Counted from the first letter of the stretch, positions 1-6,259 are shown. The stretch is 6,418 bases of DNA from Candidatus Heimdallarchaeota archaeon (GCA_027016475.1 JALUTL010000038.1:1-6418); one strand, 5' to 3'. The notes: generated by a model not told the origin, from the sequence alone. Numbers and translations: made by a program.

Positions 1-40
1 TTTCGTGTGTTGGAGTAAACCCAAATTGAACAAAATTAGT

Positions 41-45
41 GAGGG
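41..45 (+). promoter_or_regulatory. Shine-Dalgarno sequence of fixC
   Basis: GAGGG lies six bases before the GTG at 52. An in-frame TGA at 40-42 means that this GTG is the first possible start of the frame, so the site and the stop together fix the fixC start. No convincing TATA-like box is visible in bases 1-51, which fits fixC being transcribed from an upstream gene, probably fixB, outside the window. Confidence 0.6.
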
Positions 46-51
46 AATAAA

Positions 52-1365
52 GTGACGGACTTTGAAGCAATTGTGGTTGGCGGAGGAGTAGCTGGCCTGT
101 CAAGCGCCATCAAGTTGGCACAGGCAGGAAAACGAGTTGTAGTTTTGGAAAGAGGGCAACCAACGGGGTCAAAAAATCTGTCAGGTGGTGTTCTTTGGGG
201 GAATGATTTGGCTGAAATTGTGCCTGAATGGCAAGAGGAAGCACCAATTGAGCGATTTGTCATCAACAAGAAAGTCGGTTTTCTGTCTGAGAATGATGCA
301 ACAGTGATTGACCTGCATTTTGATGAATGGTATAAGCCGCCTTACAATGGATCGATTATCTTGCGTGCCAGATTTGACGAATGGTTGGGCAAAAAAGCAA
401 CAGAAAACGGTGTAACTGTGCTAGATGGAATTTCCGTTGATGATTTGCTGGTTGAAGGAGAGCGAATCACTGGAGTCATTTCCCAAGGTGAGGAAATGAG
501 AGCTCCATTGACCCTAATAATGGATGGTGCAAACTCACGGTTGACGTTGCGGGCAGGATTGAGAAAGGAGAAGAAAATGAGCGATGTAAAATCCAATTAC
601 ATGCTGGGTTTGAAGGATGTCTTGGCCTTGGATCGTGATGTATTGGAGAACAGATTCGCACTGAAGGACAGGCAAGGAATTGCTGGGGAATTTGTACTTG
701 GAAACATTCCCAGCACTGTCAAGGCAGGAGGATTCTTCTACACAAACTATGATACTATCAGCTTGGGAGTGGTCGTCCATTTAGATTCCTTGCAGCCTGA
801 GGACAGAACCTATAAGGTACTAGAGAAATTCAAGGCACATCCCTATATCAAACGGCTCATTGCAGATGGAGATTCAATTGCTGAGCTCAAGGAATACGGA
901 GCAAAACTTATTCCTGAAGCAGGGATTCGTATGATGCCTCGCCTCTACGGCAATGGTTTCATGGTCGGAGGAGACGCGGCTGGGTTTGTGTTTTCAAATG
1001 GATTGGTAATCCAAGGGATGAATTATGCCATCAAGAGTGGAATTCTGGCTGCTGAAACGGCAATTGAAGCCATAGACCAGAACAACTTCACAGAAAAGAT
1101 GCTTGCAGGCTACAAGAAGAGATTGGAAAATTCATACGTGCTCAAAGATCTGAAGAAGTTCAAAAATGTCACTAGGATGACGAAAAACAAGAATCTGTTC
1201 AAGATCTATCCAGATGCCATCAATTCGGGATTCAAGACAGCACTGACAGAGACAGGAAAGCCAAAAGAGAAGCTTTACAAAACAATTTTGCGGTCATTCA
1301 AAGAGAAAGGTGCTGGTCCGTTTACATTGCTAAAAGATGCGATTAGAGGAGGTACAAACCTATGA
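52..1365 (+). CDS. fixC: FixC-type electron transfer flavoprotein:quinone oxidoreductase, FAD subunit
   Basis: This 437-residue flavoprotein should accept electrons from an electron transfer flavoprotein (FixAB/EtfAB) and, with its partner FixX, pass them to membrane quinone. Seen in the sequence: an N-terminal Rossmann motif GGGVAG at residues 10-15 with the ribose-binding acid E33, the family signature GSKNLSGG at 39-46, a second dinucleotide-site motif DGANS at 158-162, and the C-terminal FAD motif VGGDAAG at 305-311 followed by the conserved GMNYAIKSG at 322-330. The length matches the usual FixC of about 430 residues and lacks the fused iron-sulfur tail of mitochondrial ETF-QO, which here is encoded separately by fixX. 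The start is GTG at 52. The stop overlaps the fixX start as ATGA, which suggests translational coupling. Whether the complex bifurcates electrons or only feeds the quinone pool cannot be decided without FixAB. Confidence 0.93.
   Translation: MTDFEAIVVGGGVAGLSSAIKLAQAGKRVVVLERGQPTGSKNLSGGVLWGNDLAEIVPEWQEEAPIERFVINKKVGFLSENDATVIDLHFDEWYKPPYNGSIILRARFDEWLGKKATENGVTVLDGISVDDLLVEGERITGVISQGEEMRAPLTLIMDGANSRLTLRAGLRKEKKMSDVKSNYMLGLKDVLALDRDVLENRFALKDRQGIAGEFVLGNIPSTVKAGGFFYTNYDTISLGVVVHLDSLQPEDRTYKVLEKFKAHPYIKRLIADGDSIAELKEYGAKLIPEAGIRMMPRLYGNGFMVGGDAAGFVFSNGLVIQGMNYAIKSGILAAETAIEAIDQNNFTEKMLAGYKKRLENSYVLKDLKKFKNVTRMTKNKNLFKIYPDAINSGFKTALTETGKPKEKLYKTILRSFKEKGAGPFTLLKDAIRGGTNL
1345..1352 (+). promoter_or_regulatory. 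Strong Shine-Dalgarno sequence of fixX
   Basis: AGAGGAGG lies within the last codons of fixC, with a nine-base spacer before the ATG at 1362. It is the best ribosome-binding site in the window and belongs to the only overlapping same-strand gene pair. This fits the archaeal pattern in which operon-internal genes use Shine-Dalgarno sites while first genes are often leaderless. Confidence 0.65.
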
Positions 1366-1679
1366 AGTTCAAGGATATGGAAGAGGATACAAGCCCGATT
1401 AAGAACAAGCTTGGTGTTTTAACGTACAAGACAGATGCGGAAGAAAATGCACATATTGTTGTGAACGGTGACATTTGTGACCAATGTCCACATCACCTAT
1501 GCATTGCGGGATGTCCAGTTAGATGCTTTAATTTTTTTGAAGTGGATGGGAAACCAAAAATGGTTTTCCAATATGAAGACTGCATCGAATGTGGCACCTG
1601 CGATATCATGTGTGACCAAGGCGCCGTGTCTTGGAATCTTCCTCGTGGCTCTTTTGGTGTCTCTTATGAGTATGGTTAG
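1362..1679 (+). CDS. fixX: FixX ferredoxin-like iron-sulfur subunit
   Basis: This 105-residue protein is the iron-sulfur partner of FixC and relays electrons between the FixC flavin and quinone. Nine cysteines are seen: C39, C42, C47, C51, C55, C74, C77, C80 and C84. The second motif, CIECGTC at 74-80, and the ending PRGSFGVSYEYG (94-105) are the standard FixX signature. C51 is followed by proline, as expected for the fourth ligand of the cluster held by C74, C77 and C80. The first motif, Cx2Cx4Cx3CP (39-52), together with C84 could hold a second [4Fe-4S] cluster. From memory, E. coli FixX lacks the first three of these cysteines. The length is normal for FixX. It overlaps fixC by four bases and follows a strong ribosome-binding site, so one transcript and equal subunit supply are likely. 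Confidence 0.93.
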   Translation: MKFKDMEEDTSPIKNKLGVLTYKTDAEENAHIVVNGDICDQCPHHLCIAGCPVRCFNFFEVDGKPKMVFQYEDCIECGTCDIMCDQGAVSWNLPRGSFGVSYEYG

Positions 1680-1699
1680 GCATTAGTTTATTTAATGCC
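1679..1699 (+). terminator. Hairpin just after fixX, possible terminator or 3' end element
   Basis: GGCATTA at 1679-1685 pairs perfectly with TAATGCC at 1693-1699. A G-U pair (1686/1692) can extend the stem to eight pairs around a five-base TTTAT loop. The hairpin begins at the last base of the fixX stop codon. No T-run follows it, so it is not a classic bacterial intrinsic terminator. It may instead mark or protect the 3' end of the fixCX message. Confidence 0.35.
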
Positions 1700-1733
1700 A
1701 AAGATGACTAAGATTTGTAAAAGATAGCAAGGA

Positions 1734-1740
1734 ATTTATG
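1734..1740 (+). promoter_or_regulatory. TATA-like box before the kinase-like gene
   Basis: ATTTATG is centred about 33 bases before the GTG at 1770. With the usual archaeal spacing of about 25-27 bases, transcription would begin near 1763 and give a leader of only a few bases. AGAGGAG at 1761-1767 is Shine-Dalgarno-like but sits only two bases before the GTG, too close for normal use. This supports a separate transcript from fixCX. Confidence 0.35.
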
Positions 1741-1769
1741 ACAGAATTTTAAGGGAAACTAGAGGAGTA

Positions 1770-2708
1770 GTGTCAAGTAGGATAAGTGAGTTTGAAATAA
1801 ATCACTTGTACAAGGTGATTCAAAAGAATGGACATACAGAAATCATATCGATAGAATTGCTCAGCAATGAGAGATCGACCTTGAGATATTTAGTGAATAG
1901 TGACATTATTGTCGAATTTGCCAAATACCCATCTGAAAAAGAAAAAATCAGGACAACCGTAGCCCTCTACAGACATTACTCCAACATTATTCCGACGGCC
2001 AAAGTTTCTCTATATGATGAATCAAAAAAAATTGTCCCCATGATTTACGCCATTTATGAAAAACCGAAAGGGGATCCTATTTGCAAAATTTGGAACTCGC
2101 TTAGTGTTAAGGAACGGAAGAAGTATGTTCATGAAGCTATGGGATATGTGCGAACAATAAACCAGAATCCACCATCCATCTTTCAAGATCCGCGATTCAC
2201 CATAGACTATCGAACGAGATCAGCAAATCTGAAAAGGCTTACAAATCAAGTTCTTCGGTCATCCCTTTCATCACAGATGAAAAATCGCATCAAAAAAGTA
2301 ATACGGCAGTACCTTCCTGCCTTAAAAGAAGAAATCCTAGTGCCAACGTACAAAGTTTTCAAGTTAGATTATGTTTTTGTTGATGAAGGCGTGGTAACGG
2401 GTTTAATTGGGTTAGACAATTTGGTAGTCACCTCAAATGACTATATACTCGAATCAATATATCGTATAGCCAGCGATTTTCTCCAAGCGCCCTTTTCTCG
2501 ATGTTACGCAGATCAAAAAGTGAAGCATGGATTTGAATTGCTTCCCGAATGGGTTGAGGATGTCATGCCAGAATTGTTCCAGCATCAAGCATTTGACAAG
2601 AGAGTCACGCTTTATCTGCTTGAAAGATCACTGAAGCTGTTTTTGAAATATCCAACAAATGAGGGAATTATAGAAGAACTGCAAGGTATTTTGGACTTGT
2701 TTGAGTAG
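1770..2708 (+). CDS. APH-like kinase-fold protein, probable pseudokinase
   Basis: This 312-residue soluble protein of unknown role shows the order of an aminoglycoside/choline phosphotransferase-type (APH) fold. An N-lobe strand-helix unit (residues 45-70) is followed by IPTAKV (74-79) and by YEKPKGDPI (96-104), which matches the hinge 'lGeplg' region; helices run through about 130. A C-lobe segment at 194-217 ends in VDEGVVTGLIGLDN (204-217). By eye that segment lines up with the APH pattern HGDLHPGN...VDDGRVTGLIDFD. In that alignment the catalytic HGD becomes Y194-K195-V196, the metal-binding Asn becomes Y201, and the first Asp of IDFD becomes G214. If this is right, phosphotransfer is unlikely and binding or scaffolding is more plausible. 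The GTG at 1770 is the first start after an in-frame stop at 1725. No signal peptide or membrane segment is seen. The fold call is moderate and the substrate is unknown. Confidence 0.6.
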   Translation: MSSRISEFEINHLYKVIQKNGHTEIISIELLSNERSTLRYLVNSDIIVEFAKYPSEKEKIRTTVALYRHYSNIIPTAKVSLYDESKKIVPMIYAIYEKPKGDPICKIWNSLSVKERKKYVHEAMGYVRTINQNPPSIFQDPRFTIDYRTRSANLKRLTNQVLRSSLSSQMKNRIKKVIRQYLPALKEEILVPTYKVFKLDYVFVDEGVVTGLIGLDNLVVTSNDYILESIYRIASDFLQAPFSRCYADQKVKHGFELLPEWVEDVMPELFQHQAFDKRVTLYLLERSLKLFLKYPTNEGIIEELQGILDLFE

Positions 2709-2739
2709 AAGACAGTTGATGCTGTAATGCAAATAATAA

Positions 2740-2745
2740 TTTATA
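2740..2745 (+). promoter_or_regulatory. TATA box of the potassium channel gene
   Basis: TTTATA in an A/T-rich tract is centred about 28 bases before the ATG at 2771. With archaeal spacing, transcription would begin within a few bases of that ATG, giving a leaderless or nearly leaderless message and favouring the ATG at 2771 over the GTG at 2765. It lies 32 bases after the previous stop, so the channel gene can be expressed independently. Confidence 0.5.
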
Positions 2746-2770
2746 CGTCAAAGACAAGGGAGATGTGGAG

Positions 2771-4360
2771 ATGAGTTTGTCGACGTTTTATCAGCATCGT
2801 TTCAAATTTTATTTTGGAGTTTTCTTTTGTGTGTTTAGCCTCGGCGTCATTGTCATCAAATTCGTGGAAAACAAGAGCTGGCTTGATTCTGTTTATTTTG
2901 TTATCGTCACTCTTTCTACTGTCGGATATGGAGATATCATTCCGTCAAAACCATTGTCTAAGATAATGTCCATTGTTCTTATTACAACAGGTATATCGAT
3001 ATTTGCACTTCTTTCACAAGAAATCCTTGACATGATCGTCCAAAACCGAATACAAAGTCACATCCTTCCAAAGAAACCAATCGGATACAAGAATCATATA
3101 GTACTTGGAGGTTATTCATCCATTGGGAAGAGGATAGGAGACATTATAAGAGAAAGAGGATTTCAGGTAGTGGTTGTAGACAAAGATTCAAAAAGGGTCG
3201 CTGAAGCAGTTTATGACAGATTTCCCGCAATACAGGCGGACATCTCCCAATTGCAGACGCTGAAAATCCTTTCGTTGGAAGACGCATCAGCAGTTTTTTT
3301 GGCACTCAATAATGACAATGATATGGCCAAAGCAACCATCTTGATGAAAAATCTGAACGAATTCCTTCCAGTCTATGCCGAAATAGATTCACCTACTTCA
3401 GAGGCTATTGTCAGGGTCATTAATCTTGACCAAGGAGTAACCCTGCCCCATGTTTCAAAAATTGCGGTTCTTCGCCATATGTTCCACGCACCACTCGTAC
3501 CACTTAATGGGCAATGGACCAAAAGTAGCATTGGAAATGTACAAATCTTCTATGGATTGTCACATGAAGTGAAGAAAATATTTCCAAACTCTTTGGTGAT
3601 AGGAAAATATTCATTGACAACGGAAAGCTTTTTCCCGTTACATTCTGATGTGTTTGATGTAACTGCGAAATATGACCTGATTGCCGTGCCCATTGCAGAT
3701 TTGGACAATGCCCAATCGAATTTTCCTGATGAAAAGGAACTTGAATTCAACCAAGTTGTTTTTGGTGGATATAACGAGCTAAATAGAAATCTCCTCAAGG
3801 AAATGAACATTACAACTCACAAGATTTTGGCTATATGTGAGTATGACAATCAAATCTCACTAACTACAGAAGACGGCATTGAAGGCGTTGTTTGGGATCT
3901 AGAGAATTGTGACGATCAAATTACCTCAGTATTGACGCCTCATGACTTGGTCATTTGTAACTTTGACAACGTAACAACCAATCTGATTTTTGTCACGACA
4001 GTCAAGAAACACTTTCCGGACACGCATATTATCCAGCAGGTCAAGTATGATGAAGAAGTAGACACTTTTCTAATTGCAGGAGTCAACGGGGTAATTACCC
4101 CTCAAAGAACAATTTCAACTTACCTGATTAACACGTTTCTCGAAAAGAAAAGGTTACCACAGTCATTTATCTTTGCCAATGGTCAAATTTTTGAAGCTAG
4201 ATATGGAGATTTGAAAAAACTACAGAAGAAAATAAAGGAAAAGATGGAACTTTTGGCCATCACTACAGAAAATGCCGTGCGCCGCCTAAACAAGAAGTCA
4301 ATTCAGGAGGATGACATGGTTCTTATTTATGTGGAAGAAGAGTATTCAAAACCCAATTGA
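2771..4360 (+). CDS. Two-TM potassium channel with tandem RCK/TrkA regulatory units
   Basis: This 529-residue membrane protein should form a K+-selective pore gated by cytoplasmic RCK domains. In order it shows TM1 (about residues 11-31), a pore helix and selectivity filter TVGYGD (50-55), TM2 (about 62-82), and a first RCK N-lobe starting HIVLGGYSSIG (109-119) with an acidic strand end at D137 that could bind a dinucleotide or other ligand. An RCK C-lobe follows (about 235-310), then a second RCK-like N-lobe (326-458) and a final small domain (about 465-524). The layout resembles MthK-type channels with an added second RCK, as in GsuK or BK channels. The first Rossmann motif has Ser for the middle Gly, and the second, GGYNELN (332-338), has lost the glycine pattern, so it may not bind nucleotide. 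GTG at 2765 would add two residues; ATG at 2771 suits the TATA box and GGGAG at 2758-2762. The ion and gating ligand are not proven. Confidence 0.88.
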   Translation: MSLSTFYQHRFKFYFGVFFCVFSLGVIVIKFVENKSWLDSVYFVIVTLSTVGYGDIIPSKPLSKIMSIVLITTGISIFALLSQEILDMIVQNRIQSHILPKKPIGYKNHIVLGGYSSIGKRIGDIIRERGFQVVVVDKDSKRVAEAVYDRFPAIQADISQLQTLKILSLEDASAVFLALNNDNDMAKATILMKNLNEFLPVYAEIDSPTSEAIVRVINLDQGVTLPHVSKIAVLRHMFHAPLVPLNGQWTKSSIGNVQIFYGLSHEVKKIFPNSLVIGKYSLTTESFFPLHSDVFDVTAKYDLIAVPIADLDNAQSNFPDEKELEFNQVVFGGYNELNRNLLKEMNITTHKILAICEYDNQISLTTEDGIEGVVWDLENCDDQITSVLTPHDLVICNFDNVTTNLIFVTTVKKHFPDTHIIQQVKYDEEVDTFLIAGVNGVITPQRTISTYLINTFLEKKRLPQSFIFANGQIFEARYGDLKKLQKKIKEKMELLAITTENAVRRLNKKSIQEDDMVLIYVEEEYSKPN

Positions 4361-4373
4361 AAGGACATTTCCA

Positions 4374-4432
4374 TTCTCAGTTTATCATCTTGGAATTGGA
4401 TTGTTACAAATTCTTTTTGTAGAGACTGAGAA
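4374..4432 (+). promoter_or_regulatory. Nested inverted repeats between channel and decarboxylase genes
   Basis: The outer arms TTCTCAGT (4374-4381) and ACTGAGAA (4425-4432) are perfect complements, extendable to ten pairs with one G-U. Inside them TACAAA (4405-4410) pairs with TTTGTA (4416-4421) around a five-base loop. The right outer arm runs into the AAAAGGA ribosome-binding site (4431-4437) of the decarboxylase. The region also has a T-rich run (4411-4418). It could end the channel transcript, act as a protein-binding operator or influence decarboxylase translation; the sequence alone does not choose between these. Confidence 0.35.
4381..4386 (+). promoter_or_regulatory. Possible TATA-like box of the decarboxylase gene
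   Basis: TTTATC is the closest match to a TATA box in the 84-base gap. It would place transcription start near 4410 and leave a leader of about 35 bases that carries AAAAGGA at 4431-4437. It overlaps the left arm of the outer inverted repeat, so a protein bound there could block it. The match is weak. Confidence 0.25.
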
Positions 4433-4437
4433 AAGGA
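4431..4437 (+). promoter_or_regulatory. Shine-Dalgarno sequence of the decarboxylase gene
   Basis: AAAAGGA lies seven bases before the ATG at 4445. An in-frame TGA at 4442-4444 directly precedes that ATG, so no longer N-terminus is possible. The first two bases also belong to the right arm of the outer inverted repeat. Confidence 0.5.
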
Positions 4438-4444
4438 TGTTTGA

Positions 4445-5887
4445 ATGGAATTGAATGCAGATCCTGAAAACTGGGATGATCTTAAAAAAATTCTCCACAC
4501 TGCTGTGGAGGAAATGGTGGATTATCTACAAATGGTAAGGTCGCGTAAAGCATGGCAACCAATACCGCAGGAAGCAAAAGAGAAACTGACGGATGAGTTT
4601 CCGGACACTGGAAAAGATCTCAAAGAGCTTTACAATGTTTTCAAGGAAGCAATTCTCCCTTTTCCATCAGGCAACATCCATCCTCGTTTTTGGGGTTGGG
4701 TAAACGGGACTGGAATCCCCGCGGATTTGTTGCCAGAACTACTGATTGCGACCATGAATTCCAATGTAGGTGGGCGGGAGCATATCGCAAACTATGTAGA
4801 ACGGCAAGTTCTTGGCTGGTTTAAACAAATATTCAATTTTCCAGCAAACAGCTCAGGGTTATTGACTACGGGATGCTCAGCGGCAAACTTGATTGGATTG
4901 GCTGTGGCAAGAAATGCAAAATTTCCAGATATTCGAAAAACTGGAATCTCAGGATTGAGGCCAACCTATTATGGGTCAACGCAAATTCACAGTTCCATAC
5001 AAAAGGCTGTTGAAATTTTAGGTGTCGGTAGTGAGCAACTGAGGAGAGTCAGAGTTGATGAAAATTTTCGGATTGACATTGAAGCCTTAAGAGAACAGAT
5101 AAAGCAGGATAGAGCAGAAGGCAATCAACCTACCTGCATCATCGGCAACGCAGGGACAGTAAATTCAGGTGCTATAGACAATTTGGAGGAATTGTCCAAA
5201 GTTGCAGAAGAAGAAGGGCTATGGTTTCATGTGGATGGGGCATTCGGCGCGATAGCAAATCTTTCCACATCAAGGAAACATCTTCTGAAAGGAATTGAAA
5301 AGGCAGATTCACTGGCCTTTGACCTGCACAAATGGATGTACATCCAATATGAAATAGGATGCATCTTGGTAAGAGATGAAAAGAAGCAATTGGAAACCTT
5401 TTCATTACGGCCAGAGTATTTGGCACCAAATTCCAGGGGAATTTCAGCTGGCGGCAGGTGGTTTACCGAATATGGTTTTGAGCTATCCCGAAACTTTAAG
5501 GCTCTGAAGCCATGGTTTCTGCTACAATACATAGGAAAAGAAAAGTATTCGAAGCTTATAGACAAAAACATCATGCAGGCAGAATATGTAGCCCAGAAAA
5601 TAGAAAATTCCGACAGGCTGGAATTACTTACAAAGCCTCAGTTGAACGTTGTATGCTTTCGGTACAGAGTGAATGGATCGATAGAGAAGCAGAATGAATT
5701 CAACAAGGAACTTCTGCTGAAGTTGCATGATGAAGGAGAGGTAATCCCTTCATCCACAGTATTGAATGGGATTTATGCTCTCAGGATTGCAATTGTGAAC
5801 CATAGGAGCGAGTTAGAGGATTTTGACTACCTCTTGGAACAGGTAGTCAGGATTGGTGCCGAAATGGAAAGTATTCAAAAGAGCTGA
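4445..5887 (+). CDS. PLP-dependent group II amino acid decarboxylase family protein
   Basis: This 480-residue cytoplasmic enzyme belongs to the fold-type I family of aromatic amino acid, glutamate, histidine and cysteine sulfinate decarboxylases. Seen: a substrate-side segment NIHPRFWGWVNGTG (77-90), phosphate-cup residues TTGCSAANLIGLAVAR (141-156), H182 in TQIHSS where a His stacks on the PLP ring, GNAGTVNSGAID (234-245), D264 in HVDGAFG that pairs with the pyridine nitrogen, and K296 in LHKW as the Schiff-base lysine. YGFELSRNFKALKPWFLL (343-360) is the family's mobile-loop and following helix. All core catalytic residues are present and the length is normal. The first motif differs from the HPRFFAYFPT form of true aromatic amino acid decarboxylases, so the substrate is open. 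Some relatives carry out aldol or oxidative side reactions rather than simple decarboxylation. Its 3' end overlaps the convergent small gene by 13 bases. Confidence 0.88.
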   Translation: MELNADPENWDDLKKILHTAVEEMVDYLQMVRSRKAWQPIPQEAKEKLTDEFPDTGKDLKELYNVFKEAILPFPSGNIHPRFWGWVNGTGIPADLLPELLIATMNSNVGGREHIANYVERQVLGWFKQIFNFPANSSGLLTTGCSAANLIGLAVARNAKFPDIRKTGISGLRPTYYGSTQIHSSIQKAVEILGVGSEQLRRVRVDENFRIDIEALREQIKQDRAEGNQPTCIIGNAGTVNSGAIDNLEELSKVAEEEGLWFHVDGAFGAIANLSTSRKHLLKGIEKADSLAFDLHKWMYIQYEIGCILVRDEKKQLETFSLRPEYLAPNSRGISAGGRWFTEYGFELSRNFKALKPWFLLQYIGKEKYSKLIDKNIMQAEYVAQKIENSDRLELLTKPQLNVVCFRYRVNGSIEKQNEFNKELLLKLHDEGEVIPSSTVLNGIYALRIAIVNHRSELEDFDYLLEQVVRIGAEMESIQKS

Positions 5888-6189
5888 TCTATTTCCTTGA
5901 ATAACAGACCCAACAAAGCGATTTCATCATCAGAAATCAGATCGTCAACTTTGGCAATACTAACAGAATCATCTTCCAATTTTTCGATGATTGAGCGTAA
6001 TTTTTTGAACTCGTCATCAGATATTGCTTTGTTGTTATATAATTGGTCGACCACTTTGTCCAATCCCTTGTTGACAACATCCAGAATCGCTTGTTCATCA
6101 ATGGAGATCTGCCCGTCCCTCATGGCGACATTCAACATTCGTTCTTTCAGTTCCAACATGCGTTTTGTCAGTTCATCAGAAGAAGTCAC
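5875..6189 (-). CDS. Small acidic helical protein with three IS-x-DE repeats
   Basis: This 104-residue protein matches no family I can name with confidence. It is acidic, cysteine-free and predicted almost wholly helical, with no signal or membrane segment. Three units each open with a short turn and a helix cap: DGQISIDE (25-32), NKAISDDE (53-60) and DDLISDDE (82-89), spaced 28 and 29 residues. The first resembles the second half of an EF-hand loop (DGxIS..E) but V21 and M23 occupy the usual Asp ligand positions 1 and 3, so calcium binding is doubtful. The ADGxIS-type turns of TerB-like helical proteins are another likeness. The GTG start at 6187-6189 has no ribosome-binding site but a TATA-like box sits about 25 bases upstream, fitting a leaderless message. 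A later Met (residue 11 or 18) could be the true start. It is divergent from the TauE-like gene and convergent with the decarboxylase. Confidence 0.72.
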   Translation of the reverse strand: MTSSDELTKRMLELKERMLNVAMRDGQISIDEQAILDVVNKGLDKVVDQLYNNKAISDDEFKKLRSIIEKLEDDSVSIAKVDDLISDDEIALLGLLFKEIDQLF

Positions 6190-6210
6190 ATGTTGTGAAT
6201 TACTATGGGG

Positions 6211-6216
6211 TTAAAA
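6211..6216 (-). promoter_or_regulatory. TATA-like box of the small - strand gene
   Basis: On the - strand this reads TTTTAA, centred about 25 bases before the GTG at 6189. Archaeal spacing would start transcription at or next to the GTG, consistent with the absence of any Shine-Dalgarno sequence there. Confidence 0.4.
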
Positions 6217-6225
6217 CAAGTTTTG

Positions 6226-6235
6226 GTCAATTGAC
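6226..6235. promoter_or_regulatory. Perfect 10-base palindrome in the divergent promoter region
   Basis: GTCAATTGAC is its own reverse complement. It lies between the - strand TATA-like box (6211-6216) and the + strand TATA box (6260-6265), so a dimeric regulator bound here could affect both genes. The half-site TTGAC recurs at 6276-6280 (within TTTGACAATG), near the predicted start of the + transcript. No regulator is identified. Confidence 0.35.
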
Positions 6236-6259
6236 TCCGATATGAAAAATAGTACTGAA

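Noticed and set aside
1..18. C-terminal codons of an upstream gene (frame ending in TAA at 16-18)
   Set aside because: Only five codons are present, too few to identify a product; recorded as context for fixC rather than annotated.
1468..1686. A 72-codon frame overlapping fixX in another phase
   Set aside because: The FixX frame has the full conserved cysteine motifs and ending, whereas this frame shows no recognisable features and no good start context.
2712..2725. Small inverted repeat ACAG/CTGT after the kinase-like gene, considered as a terminator
   Set aside because: Only four pairs with a six-base loop and no following T-run; expected by chance.
4437..4454. A five-codon frame (ATG at 4437, TGA at 4452) overlapping the decarboxylase start, considered as a leader peptide
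   Set aside because: Its ATG is fused to the ribosome-binding site of the real gene, so it has no initiation signal of its own, and such tiny frames are common by chance.
5227..5574. A 115-codon - strand frame inside the decarboxylase gene
   Set aside because: It lies opposite the catalytic core of a well-conserved enzyme, and its translation resembles no family and lacks a promoter or ribosome-binding site.
5897..6214. A 105-codon + strand open frame opposite the small - strand gene
   Set aside because: Its translation is very rich in serine with scattered Asn, Cys and Met and no family-like pattern. The - strand reading is acidic, helical and internally repeated, so the + frame is a shadow.
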